DNA of 11,050 nt from CAKRJP01 sp963658085 (GTDB lineage Bacteria; Bacillota; Clostridia; Lachnospirales; Lachnospiraceae), in NCBI GenBank assembly GCA_963658085.1, contig CAVKOU010000051.1, forward strand, positions 1 to 11,050, in the 5' to 3' direction. The translations under genes were made by a program, and so were the position numbers. Below, one piece after another: positions 1-6,068 of the stretch. Position 1 is the first letter of the stretch. Every line of letters starts with the position of its first letter. The notes under the pieces were generated by a model. That model worked only from the letters and a program-made list of their open reading frames with translations, was not told the origin of the DNA and searched no databases.

Positions 1-2
1 TC

Positions 3-16
3 CGAACAAGTGTTTG
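3..16. promoter_or_regulatory. LexA operator (SOS box) 1
   Basis: CGAACAAGTGTTTG fits the Gram-positive LexA consensus CGAAC-RNRY-GTTY-G at every defined position. It lies about 50 bases before the lexA -35 box, next to the left window edge. It could serve lexA autoregulation or a divergent SOS gene to the left, since in many Firmicutes lexA faces a divergently read cell-division inhibitor or recombinase. That neighbour is outside the window. Confidence 0.8.
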
Positions 17-39
17 TCAATGGGTTATAAGAAGCAAAT

Positions 40-53
40 CGAACATATTTTCT
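40..53. promoter_or_regulatory. Weak LexA box 2
   Basis: The left half CGAACATAT is a perfect operator half, while the right half (TTTCT) departs from GTTYG at its first and last bases. It would be a low-affinity site or a single half site, and it abuts box 3. The call rests on similarity and on clustering with the better box at 3-16. Confidence 0.45.
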
Positions 54-66
54 AAACATTTGTTTG
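53..66. promoter_or_regulatory. LexA-like dyad 3 overlapping the lexA -35
   Basis: TAAACATTTGTTTG has perfect 5-base arms (AAACA/TGTTT) and keeps the AAC...GTT core, but lacks the CG at the left end. Its right end overlaps the first bases of the proposed lexA -35 hexamer at 64-69, so a bound dimer would block RNA polymerase. This is the expected position for an autoregulatory site. Confidence 0.5.
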
Positions 67-92
67 CCTTTTGATTTTGCCTATGCTAGAAT
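64..92 (+). promoter_or_regulatory. lexA sigma-A promoter
   Basis: A -35 TTGCCT (64-69) is followed by a 17-base spacer and a -10 TAGAAT (87-92). A TG at 84-85 gives an extended -10. The predicted start, near position 99, leaves a leader of about 70 bases. The -35 overlaps a LexA-like dyad, which fits SOS autoregulation. Confidence 0.7.
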
Positions 93-172
93 AAACCTAA
101 GAGTTAGGATTTTTAAAAGAAATACTATATAATTTTTTTAATTCTATGAGGGGATAAATAAGGAGGTTTCAT

Positions 173-784
173 ATGCCTGGTAAAATCAGCGATAAACAAC
201 AAGAAATTTTAGAATATATCAAATCACAGATTATAGAGCGAGGATTTCCTCCATCAGTGCGAGATATCTGCACAGCAGTGCATTTGAAATCTACTTCTTC
301 TGTTCACTCTCACTTGGAGACTCTGGAAAAGAATGGTTATATCAAAAGAGATCCTACAAAACCACGAGCTATTGAAATCCTGGATGATTCCTTTAATATG
401 ATCCGCAGAGAGATGGTCAGTGTTCCTGTAGTAGGTCATGTAGCTGCCGGAGAGCCTATTTTAGCGGAACAGAATATTGAGGAATACATTCCCTTCCCTG
501 CAGAGTATATTACCAGGAATCAGGCCTATATGCTTCATGTACAAGGAGAAAGTATGGTAAATGCCGGAATCCTAGATGGTGACTTGGTATTGGTAGAATC
601 TTGTAATACGGCACACAATGGAGATATGGTCGTAGCTATGATCGAAGACGGGGCGACTGTTAAGCGATTCTATAAAGAGGACGATCATATCCGCCTGCAG
701 CCGGAGAACGACTCTATGGAGCCTATTATTGTGAAGGACTGTAGTATTCTTGGAAAGGTACGAGGAGTATTTCGTTTGTTCTAA
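173..784 (+). CDS. lexA: LexA, SOS transcriptional repressor / self-cleaving protease
   Basis: LexA represses SOS genes in the cytoplasm and cleaves itself when RecA filaments form on damaged DNA. The 203-residue protein has the usual length. Residues 1-70 form the winged helix-turn-helix domain, with the family's GFPPSVRDI and STSSVHSHL segments. Residues about 80-203 are the S24 peptidase-like domain. The cleavage bond is Ala92-Gly93 in VAAGEP, the nucleophile is Ser127 in GESM, and the general base is Lys164 in ATVKR; all are intact, so the protein should be inducible. AGGAGG at 161-166 sits six bases before the ATG and fixes the start. Three LexA-like boxes lie upstream. The gene converges on ogt across a shared inverted repeat. 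Identification is very secure. Confidence 0.98.
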   Translation: MPGKISDKQQEILEYIKSQIIERGFPPSVRDICTAVHLKSTSSVHSHLETLEKNGYIKRDPTKPRAIEILDDSFNMIRREMVSVPVVGHVAAGEPILAEQNIEEYIPFPAEYITRNQAYMLHVQGESMVNAGILDGDLVLVESCNTAHNGDMVVAMIEDGATVKRFYKEDDHIRLQPENDSMEPIIVKDCSILGKVRGVFRLF

Positions 785-813
785 TATTTTTTCTGTAAAT
801 TCAGATCTTCTAT

Positions 814-871
814 GATAAAAATCAGCTGGATTCGGGAGTTTTTCCAAAGCCGAATCCAGCTGATTTTTATC
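814..871. terminator. Bidirectional intrinsic terminator between lexA and ogt
   Basis: A perfect 22-bp inverted repeat (arms 814-835 and 850-871) surrounds a 14-base loop. Each arm carries five A or T residues at its outer end, so the transcript from either strand gives a GC-rich hairpin with a U tract. It lies 30 bases past the lexA stop and 40 bases past the ogt stop, between convergent genes, and should stop both. Confidence 0.92.
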
Positions 872-911
872 ACTCTGTCCGCCCTGATCCAGTAAATTAA
901 CCTACTGAAAA

Positions 912-1439
912 TCATCTTGCTTTCTTCGGTACAAACATACGGCTCATATCCGCATGTTCCAATTCAAGCAGTGAAATTTTTTTGTCAATTCCGCCCGCAT
1001 ATCCTGTCAGACTTCCGTTTGTTCCCACGACCCGGTGGCAGGGAATGATAACAGACACTTCGTTATGTCCTACTGCGCCGCCTACCGCCTGTGCAGACAT
1101 GCGGGAAGTATTTTGTCTTTCTTCAAATCGCCTTGCAATCTCTCCATAAGTAATGGTCTGACCATATGGAATCTGTAGTAAGATCTGCCACACTGCTTGT
1201 CTGAATTCTGACCCCTCAGGGTGAAGCGGCGGTGTAAATTCCGGTTCTTTCCCTGAAAAATAGATGTCCAGCCAATGCTTTGCCTCCTTAAGAATAGGAG
1301 TTTCCTGTGAAATTCTCTCATCCGAAAGTGTATTGGCAAAATATTTCTGACCTTCAAACCACAATCCTGTAAGTCCAATCTCATCAGCAGCCAGCAAAAT
1401 ATTTCCTAACGGCGATGAATAAATACAAGTATACATCAT
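912..1439 (-). CDS. ogt: Methylated-DNA--protein-cysteine methyltransferase (O6-alkylguanine-DNA alkyltransferase)
   Basis: This suicide repair protein transfers the alkyl group from O6-alkylguanine (or O4-alkylthymine) in DNA to its own cysteine. The 175-residue product matches Ogt/MGMT length. An N-terminal ribonuclease-H-like domain (about 1-75) precedes the DNA-binding and catalytic domain, with the helix-turn-helix segment YGEIA near residue 98, the arginine-finger region SAQAVGGAV at 115-123, and the active site PCHR with Cys134. The usual Asn-Pro before the active-site strand is replaced by His-Asn-Glu at 125-127. GGAAGGA at 1447-1453 precedes tandem ATG codons; the first (1437-1439) is taken. 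A terminator lies just upstream, so it probably has its own promoter, but I see no convincing one. The symbol ogt is used for the family; ada or adaB-type naming is also possible. Confidence 0.95.
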   Translation of the reverse strand: MMYTCIYSSPLGNILLAADEIGLTGLWFEGQKYFANTLSDERISQETPILKEAKHWLDIYFSGKEPEFTPPLHPEGSEFRQAVWQILLQIPYGQTITYGEIARRFEERQNTSRMSAQAVGGAVGHNEVSVIIPCHRVVGTNGSLTGYAGGIDKKISLLELEHADMSRMFVPKKAR

Positions 1440-1480
1440 AGTTTTATCCTTCCAAGTAAAAAAATATTACATTAAATAGC

Positions 1481-1518
1481 AAAAATCGAGGCTCCTCCTT
1501 TTAGAGGTCCTCGATTTT
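1481..1518 (-). terminator. Terminator of the obgE-rsfS operon, overlapping the rsfS stop codon
   Basis: The 10-base arms AAAATCGAGG (1482-1491) and CCTCGATTTT (1509-1518) are perfectly complementary, with a shorter inner CCTC/GAGG pairing. Read leftward, the hairpin ends in five U residues. The first arm is made from the last codons of rsfS and the stop codon lies in the loop side, so no spacer separates gene and terminator. It closes the leftward operon before ogt. Confidence 0.85.
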
Positions 1519-1851
1519 GATTTGTTTTGCATCTCTCCAGATACGTTCCAAATTGTAGAATTCACGATTCTCGCGATCAAAGATGTGTATGATCACGTCT
1601 TCATAGTCCATAAGAATCCAAGAGCTGCTTCTGTGTCCCTCCCGGCGTTCCTGATGGTATCCTGCTTCATGCATTTTCTCTTCCACATTATCTGTCAGAG
1701 CGTGCACCTGGCTATCATTGCTTCCGTCACAGATTACGAAATAATCTGCAAGGGTAGAAATTTCAGCAATATCTAAAATGACGATATCATTTCCCTTTTT
1801 TTCATCCAAGGCTTCATAGGCTGTCTTTACCATGTTCTTTATTTGATTCAT
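1501..1851 (-). CDS. rsfS: Ribosomal silencing factor RsfS (YbeB/RsfA, DUF143)
   Basis: RsfS binds uL14 on the 50S subunit and blocks its joining to 30S when nutrients are scarce. The 116-residue product has the compact single-domain length of the family. Visible family segments are the strand/helix DIVILDIAEISTLADYFVIC (21-40), the SNDSQVHAL segment (44-52) and the HRSSSWILMDYEDVIIHIF stretch (73-91) that forms the conserved sheet. The frame stays open upstream to 1944, but that part overlaps yqeK and is not family-like. The ATG at 1849-1851 lies 13 bases after the yqeK stop, behind a modest GAAAGAGAG site. It is the last gene of the operon. Confidence 0.95.
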   Translation of the reverse strand: MNQIKNMVKTAYEALDEKKGNDIVILDIAEISTLADYFVICDGSNDSQVHALTDNVEEKMHEAGYHQERREGHRSSSWILMDYEDVIIHIFDRENREFYNLERIWRDAKQIKIEDL

Positions 1852-1864
1852 AGTGTTCTCTCTT

Positions 1865-2467
1865 TCATTCACAAATACAGGTTGTTTCCTTTTGATTAAA
1901 TTCTTCTTTATAATAAAGATAGGTTTCTTTTGTGGTAGGATCAATAGCCTTTCCTGTGGTCTCCAAATACTTTACAGAATCTTCCAAAATACGATATAAA
2001 CATAAATCTAAATCACGGAAGGCTAAAGGACGGACCTCTGACATATTAGGCAAAGGCTTTCTTCCGGGTTCGATATAATCTGCAATATAAACAATTTTCT
2101 CCAAAGGAGACATTTTAGGACGTCCTGTGGTATGACTTGCAATTGCATTTATGATATCCTGATCTTTGATCTTATACTTTTCGCTTGCTAAATAAGCACC
2201 CAGTTTTGCATGAAGTAACCCTGGGTTTTGTTTCTCTGTCTTTGATATTTTAAGGCCATATTTACGGGCCATCTTTAACTTATTTACATCGGAAATACAC
2301 TTGGCACAGTCATGTAACAGTCCGGCATATAATGCCTTCTCCACATCCACACCGTGACTCATGGCCATGGAAGCTGCAGTATACATAACTCCCATGGTAT
2401 GATGATACCGGTCTCTGTCTAATTCTTTATATAATTCCTTGCGTATATTGTTTAGTTTTTCGTCCAC
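1865..2467 (-). CDS. yqeK: YqeK, HD-domain diadenosine tetraphosphate hydrolase
   Basis: YqeK proteins are metal-dependent HD-domain enzymes; members from Gram-positive bacteria have been shown to split Ap4A symmetrically into two ADP. The 200-residue protein carries the expected metal ligands: His23 in YHHT, the His52-Asp53 pair in AGLLHDCAK, His86 in LLHAKLGAY, His112 in SHTTGRP and Asp130 in YIADYIEPGR. The start is GTG (2465-2467), supported by CAGGAGAA at 2473-2480 and by the family N-terminus. It begins 18 bases after nadD. The link with nadD is conserved in Firmicutes, where the two are sometimes fused. The enzymatic activity is inferred from the family. Confidence 0.93.
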   Translation of the reverse strand: MDEKLNNIRKELYKELDRDRYHHTMGVMYTAASMAMSHGVDVEKALYAGLLHDCAKCISDVNKLKMARKYGLKISKTEKQNPGLLHAKLGAYLASEKYKIKDQDIINAIASHTTGRPKMSPLEKIVYIADYIEPGRKPLPNMSEVRPLAFRDLDLCLYRILEDSVKYLETTGKAIDPTTKETYLYYKEEFNQKETTCICE

Positions 2468-2485
2468 AATATTTCTCCTGAAAAA

Positions 2486-3133
2486 TTACTGATCATTTTT
2501 GTTTTCTTTCACACGGTACAATCCATGGTCTAAGATAAATTTATAAACATGTGCCGGAATATCCTTTTCCACAGACATTCCATTTTTCATTTTCTGTCGC
2601 AACTCACTGGAAGAAATAGGAATCAGGGGTGTTTTCATAAATCTTATATCTACTTGCTGATAGTTTTCTTCCAATTCCCGGATTCTCGTTTCCATAGCAC
2701 TTTTTGTATTCATATCATCCCTGCAGGTAGCCACAAGGGTGCAGGTAGGAAAGATACGTTCCGGATGAACCCAATGGTCCAACATTTGAAGTGAATCCCC
2801 TCCTATAATAAAATAAAAATCATAGTGGGGATACGCTTCCTTAAAATGTTCCATGGTACTGTAGGTACAGCAGGTATGTTCTGCCAGTACCTCATAAGCC
2901 TCCAGACGATATTCCGGATGATTTTCTATAGCAAGTTCTACCATAGTAAGGCGTTCTTTTGCCGTAGTCTCTATAGATTCCAGATCCTTGTGAGGCGGCT
3001 GCCCATTGGGCATAAACCATACCTCATCAAGGTCAAAGCTTTTATAGGCATATTCTGCCAGCATCATATGTCCGTTATGAATGGGATCAAAGGTTCCACC
3101 CATAATTCCGATTTTCTTCTTATTCATAGCCAT
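2486..3133 (-). CDS. nadD: Nicotinate-nucleotide adenylyltransferase NadD
   Basis: NadD joins nicotinic acid mononucleotide with ATP to give deamido-NAD, the step before NAD synthetase. The 215-residue protein has the nucleotidyltransferase fold. GGTFDPIHNGH at residues 12-22 carries the (H/T)xGH motif, GGDSLQ at 111-116 lies in the substrate-binding core, and ISSSELR at 173-179 is the C-terminal phosphate-binding motif. Two in-frame ATG codons lie at 3131-3133 and 3125-3127, and neither has a strong ribosome binding site. The longer form is given, but the second ATG would also fit the family N-terminus. It starts 16 bases after yhbY, so translation may be coupled. Confidence 0.96.
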   Translation of the reverse strand: MAMNKKKIGIMGGTFDPIHNGHMMLAEYAYKSFDLDEVWFMPNGQPPHKDLESIETTAKERLTMVELAIENHPEYRLEAYEVLAEHTCCTYSTMEHFKEAYPHYDFYFIIGGDSLQMLDHWVHPERIFPTCTLVATCRDDMNTKSAMETRIRELEENYQQVDIRFMKTPLIPISSSELRQKMKNGMSVEKDIPAHVYKFILDHGLYRVKENKNDQ

Positions 3134-3149
3134 TATCTTGTGAAATCAT

Positions 3150-3440
3150 TTAAGGAAGGACGATCTTCTTGTTCTTATCCTTGCCTTCCTTGTAAAGGAC
3201 AATCTTCTTTCCGATAACCTGAACGACCTGAGAACGGGTGCGTTCAGCCATCAAAGCAGCAATCTCTTTTGGATCGTCGATACAATTTTTTAAAACACTG
3301 ATTTTAATAAGTTCTCTTGCCTCCAATGCTTCTGAAATGGCATTGGTAAGCTCTGGAGTAAGACTATGCTTTCCTACCTGAAAAATAGGATCCATTGTCA
3401 TTGCAAGGCTTTTCAAATAAGCTCTCTGTTTCGTTGTCAT
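3150..3440 (-). CDS. yhbY: Ribosome assembly RNA-binding protein YhbY (CRM domain)
   Basis: YhbY is a small protein consisting of one CRM domain that associates with pre-50S particles and helps large-subunit assembly. The 96-residue length is standard. TKQRAYLKSLA opens the domain, the loop normally GKxGL reads VGKHSL at 22-27, and ELIKISVLKNC (43-53) with the end strand QVIGKKIVLYK (74-84) is typical. AAGGAG at 3448-3453, seven bases before the ATG, fixes the start. The 47-base gap from obgE holds no terminator, so it is co-transcribed with obgE. Confidence 0.95.
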   Translation of the reverse strand: MTTKQRAYLKSLAMTMDPIFQVGKHSLTPELTNAISEALEARELIKISVLKNCIDDPKEIAALMAERTRSQVVQVIGKKIVLYKEGKDKNKKIVLP

Positions 3441-3487
3441 ATATTTGCTCCTTATCTTATACTGCGATCGCTGTAATTATTAATTAA

Positions 3488-4771
3488 CTATTTATAATAA
3501 TCAAACTGTAAGTCGTACATGCAAACCGTATCGCCTTCTTCGATACCAGCATCCTCAAGTTGCTGCAAAATTCCAGTTTCTTTTAAGAATTTCTGGAAGA
3601 AGGCAAATCCCTTTTCAGAATCCAGATTGGTATATCCTAACATCTTCTCGATTCGCGGTCCTTCTACAACATACATGTCTCCGTCTTTCTCTACAGTAAA
3701 TGGAAGATCTTCATATAAAAGCTCTTCTTCCGGGAAATATTCCTGCTCAAAGATGACAGGAGTCTGATCTAACTTCGAAAGTTCCTCGGAAACGTAGTAT
3801 AAAAGTTCCTTGATTCCCTGTCCTGTAACACCGGATATTGGGAATACTTTCACTCCCAAAGGCTCAAATTCATCTCTTAAAGCCTGAATAGGATCTTCAC
3901 CATCCTGATAGATCGCATCGATCTTATTTGCAGCGATTACCTGTGGACGCTTTGCAATCTCCGGATTGTAAGCTTCCAGTTCTGCATTGATCTTGTGAAT
4001 ATCCTCCACGGGATCACGACCTTCGGTACCTGCGGCATCTACCACATGGATCATAAGCTTGGTACGCTCAATATGGCGTAAGAACTCATAACCCAAGCCC
4101 ACTCCCTCGGAAGCACCTTCGATAAGACCAGGGATATCAGCCATTACAAAACCATGACCTCCGTCTAAATCCACCACTCCAAGATTGGGATTTAAGGTAG
4201 TGAAATGATAATTTGCGATTTTGGGCTGAGCATTGGATACTCTGGAAAGCAATGTAGATTTACCAACATTTGGAAATCCTACAAGGCCTACATCGGCAAT
4301 AACCTTAAGTTCCAAACAAACCCAAAGCTCTTTCGAAGGTTGTCCAGGCTGAGCATACTTTGGAATCTGCATGGTAGATGTAGCAAAATGCTGATTTCCA
4401 AGTCCTCCTTTTCCGCCCTTTAAGATCACCTGTCTTTGATTTTCACCGGACATATCTGCAATTACTTTTCCTGATTCTGCCTCTTTAATTACGGTGCCTT
4501 CCGGAACCTTTAAAATAATGTCCTCGGCATCTTTTCCGTGACAACGTTTCTTGCCACCAGGTTCTCCGTCTTTAGCTGTAAATTTACGCTTATGACGAAA
4601 GTCCTGAAGGGTATTAAGTCCCTTATCTACTTCAAAAATCACATCGCCGCCACGGCCACCGTCTCCACCGTCCGGTCCACCATTTGGTACATATAATTCC
4701 CGGCGAAAGCTTACATGTCCATCGCCGCCTTTACCAGATCGAATATAAATTTTCGCTCTATCTGCAAACAT
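3488..4771 (-). CDS. obgE: GTPase ObgE/CgtA, large-subunit assembly and stress GTPase
   Basis: Obg is an essential GTPase that binds 50S precursors and responds to ppGpp. Order in the protein (numbered from the upstream Met at 4780): the glycine-rich Obg fold to about residue 160 (SGKGGDGHVSFRRE, GPDGGDGGRGG); the G domain with G1 GFPNVGKS at 168-175, TTLNPNLG at 194-201, G3 DIPG at 215-218 and G4 NKID at 285-288; and the C-terminal OCT domain from about 350 to 430, present in many Gram-positive Obg proteins. I take the fourth codon of the open frame (ATG 4769-4771, MFADRA...) as the start, giving 427 residues. An AAGGATG site lies eight bases before it, whereas the upstream ATG at 4778-4780 has its best Shine-Dalgarno match too close. 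First gene of the obgE-rsfS group, after the rpmA terminator; I see no clear promoter for it in 4781-4866. Confidence 0.98.
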   Translation of the reverse strand: MFADRAKIYIRSGKGGDGHVSFRRELYVPNGGPDGGDGGRGGDVIFEVDKGLNTLQDFRHKRKFTAKDGEPGGKKRCHGKDAEDIILKVPEGTVIKEAESGKVIADMSGENQRQVILKGGKGGLGNQHFATSTMQIPKYAQPGQPSKELWVCLELKVIADVGLVGFPNVGKSTLLSRVSNAQPKIANYHFTTLNPNLGVVDLDGGHGFVMADIPGLIEGASEGVGLGYEFLRHIERTKLMIHVVDAAGTEGRDPVEDIHKINAELEAYNPEIAKRPQVIAANKIDAIYQDGEDPIQALRDEFEPLGVKVFPISGVTGQGIKELLYYVSEELSKLDQTPVIFEQEYFPEEELLYEDLPFTVEKDGDMYVVEGPRIEKMLGYTNLDSEKGFAFFQKFLKETGILQQLEDAGIEEGDTVCMYDLQFDYYK

Positions 4772-4866
4772 ATTTTTCATCCTTTCCTATGTATGGAATC
4801 CTAGAAGGCCATAAGCCCTCTCTTCATATATGGAAACAAAGTGAGAACTATAAAAATCCTCATAAC

Positions 4867-4914
4867 AAAAAGGTACTGCATATAACTGTTTGACCAGTTA
4901 CATTGCAGCACCTT
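4867..4914 (-). terminator. Intrinsic terminator after rpmA
   Basis: Read leftward, AAGGTGCTGCA... pairs with ...GCAGTACCTT to form a long hairpin of about 19 base pairs with minor mismatches, closed by a six-base loop and followed by TTTTTG. It begins 15 bases after the rpmA stop and splits the rplU-prp-rpmA unit from obgE. Full or partial read-through would set the ratio of ribosomal proteins to assembly GTPase. Confidence 0.85.
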
Positions 4915-4929
4915 AAAACATTCTACTTA

Positions 4930-5214
4930 TTACTCAGCTACTGGGTAGATAGAAACCTGCTTCTTATCTCTACCTTTTCTCTCGAATTTAACAACGCCGT
5001 CAACAAGTGCGAATAATGTATCATCTCCGCCACGACCAACGTTAACACCTGGGTGAATTCTAGTTCCGCGCTGTCTGTAAAGAATGTTACCAGCCTTAAC
5101 AAACTGTCCGTCTGCTCTCTTAGCGCCAAGTCTCTTAGACTCAGAATCTCTACCGTTCTTAGTAGAACCTACACCTTTCTTATGAGCAAAAAACTGAAGG
5201 TTTAATTTCATCAT
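4930..5214 (-). CDS. rpmA: Ribosomal protein bL27 with cleavable N-terminal extension
   Basis: bL27 reaches the peptidyl transferase centre with its N-terminus. The 94-residue precursor begins MMKLNLQFF|AHKKGVG. The LNLQFF segment is the Firmicutes-type extension that the Prp protease must remove after Phe9 to expose the mature Ala-His-Lys-Lys end. The core NGRDSESKRLGAKRADGQ and GTRIHPGVNVGRGGDDTLFA is standard bL27. Two tandem ATG codons exist; the first overlaps the prp stop as ATGA, and AGGAGGTG at 5223-5230 sits eight bases before it. The processing enzyme is encoded immediately upstream in the same transcript. Confidence 0.98.
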   Translation of the reverse strand: MMKLNLQFFAHKKGVGSTKNGRDSESKRLGAKRADGQFVKAGNILYRQRGTRIHPGVNVGRGGDDTLFALVDGVVKFERKGRDKKQVSIYPVAE

Positions 5215-5552
5215 GGTTGTTGCACCTCCTCGAATGATAATTTCATGTATCCTGCATAGTTCTCATCAGAGGCCATCTCCCGTAAACCAAGAAGCATTGT
5301 ATTCATCAAAAGATTGGTATCCTTCGACGGATGATCAGTCAGATGACAAACCAAAACTCCTTCTTCTTCATCAGAAAAACAAGTAATCTCGTCAGATGTA
5401 AATACATCGATGGCATTGATGGTATTAATCATCAATACGGAAACCGCTGCACAAACAATATCCTGACCCGACTCTGCATAGCCTGCATGCCCGGTGGTCT
5501 GAAACCCCATACATTCCTTCTTGTGATTTTGAAATATGGTAATCTGAATCAT
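5211..5552 (-). CDS. prp: Ribosomal-processing cysteine protease Prp (YsxB, DUF464)
   Basis: Prp removes the N-terminal extension of bL27, a step shown to be essential in Staphylococcus aureus. The 113-residue protein has the family length. The catalytic pair is visible as His22 in TTGHAGYAESGQD and Cys34 in DIVCAAVSVL. Its substrate gene rpmA follows with a four-base stop/start overlap, and that gene does encode the matching LNLQFF cleavage motif. GGAG at about 5561-5564 supports the ATG at 5550-5552, which lies 15 bases after rplU. The older names ysxB and DUF464 refer to the same family. Confidence 0.95.
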   Translation of the reverse strand: MIQITIFQNHKKECMGFQTTGHAGYAESGQDIVCAAVSVLMINTINAIDVFTSDEITCFSDEEEGVLVCHLTDHPSKDTNLLMNTMLLGLREMASDENYAGYMKLSFEEVQQP

Positions 5553-5567
5553 TGGATCTACTCCAAA

Positions 5568-5876
5568 TTATGCATTAATCTTTTCGATCTTAACTGCTGT
5601 ATACTGCTGTCTGTGACCGTTTTTCTTGTGGTATCCAGTTTTTCTCTTGTACTTGTAAACGATAACTTTCTTTGCTTTACCGTTCTCAACTACAGAAGCC
5701 TCAACTGTTGCACCCTCAACTGTAGGGTTACCAACCTTTAATCCGTTGTCACTTACTGCAAGCACCTGGTCGAATGTATAAGTCTCTCCGGCTTCTACAC
5801 CAAGCTTTTCTACTCTAATGATATCGCCTTCGGCTACTTTGTACTGTTTACCACCTGTTGCTATAATTGCGTACAT
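5568..5876 (-). CDS. rplU: Ribosomal protein bL21
   Basis: bL21 binds 23S rRNA in the 50S subunit. The 102-residue product matches family length. The N-terminus MYAIIATGGKQYKVAEGDIIRV and the basic C-terminal stretch KRKTGYHKKNGHRQQYT are hallmarks. AGGAGGTG at 5881-5888 gives a strong ribosome binding site for the ATG at 5874-5876. It heads the rplU-prp-rpmA transcript, behind a consensus promoter and a folded leader that probably mediates feedback control. Confidence 0.98.
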   Translation of the reverse strand: MYAIIATGGKQYKVAEGDIIRVEKLGVEAGETYTFDQVLAVSDNGLKVGNPTVEGATVEASVVENGKAKKVIVYKYKRKTGYHKKNGHRQQYTAVKIEKINA

Positions 5877-5888
5877 ATGGCACCTCCT

Positions 5889-5953
5889 ATTATCATTACT
5901 CGCCAGCTACGGTGTCGTGAATCACGAACTTATCACCTCGCTGTGCGGCATAC
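5889..5953 (-). promoter_or_regulatory. Structured 5' leader of rplU (L21 leader type)
   Basis: The predicted transcript between the start near 5953 and the ribosome binding site folds into one long interrupted hairpin. CGC (5945-5947) pairs with GCG (5901-5903), CAGC (5940-5943) with GCTG (5904-5907), GGTG (5934-5937) with CACC (5911-5914), and TCGTG (5923-5927) with CACGA (5915-5919), closing on a three-base loop. Its position directly before rplU matches the Firmicutes L21 leader family, thought to be an autoregulatory target of bL21. The fold is seen by eye; family membership needs a covariance-model search. Confidence 0.7.
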
Positions 5954-5959
5954 TCACAC

Positions 5960-5988
5960 ATAATAACACAGGAACCCATCTGCGTCAA
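5960..5988 (-). promoter_or_regulatory. Strong sigma-A promoter of rplU-prp-rpmA
   Basis: Read leftward, TTGACG (5983-5988) is followed by a 17-base spacer and TATTAT (5960-5965), with TG one base before the -10 box (extended -10). This is close to consensus, as expected for a ribosomal protein operon. The predicted start lies near 5953, about 77 bases before the rplU ATG. Confidence 0.85.
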
Positions 5989-5998
5989 TGGATTCCTG
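5969..5998 (-). repeat. Inverted repeat over the rplU -35 region
   Basis: The arms CAGGAATCCAT and ATGGGTTCCTG (leftward strand; 5988-5998 and 5969-5979) match at 10 of 11 positions, with the eleventh a G-U pair in RNA. They enclose an eight-base loop that contains most of the -35 box. It could be a hairpin ending the aspartate kinase transcript, although only a broken U run follows, or a protein-binding operator on the rplU promoter. Confidence 0.6.
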
Positions 5999-6068
5999 CA
6001 TATTTTTCCTCTAAATTTTTATCTAATATTTTCCCAATAATTTATAAAAAAATTGAGTCTAAAATATT

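Noticed and set aside
1441..1480. Promoter for ogt (TTGCTA, 17 bases, TTACTT)
   Set aside because: The -10 is poor and the -35 falls at the end of the upstream terminator; too weak to annotate.
1501..1944. Longer RsfS with a 31-residue N-terminal extension
   Set aside because: The extra part overlaps the end of yqeK, is lysine-rich and not family-like; the ATG at 1851 gives the standard length.
3464..3471. GCGATCGC palindrome between obgE and yhbY
   Set aside because: It is a single 8-base palindrome with no extension or repeat in the window, so chance is the simplest explanation.
5331..5741. 136-residue open frame on the + strand
   Set aside because: It is antisense to prp and rplU, both securely identified, and is low-complexity and hydrophobic in the manner of a shadow frame.
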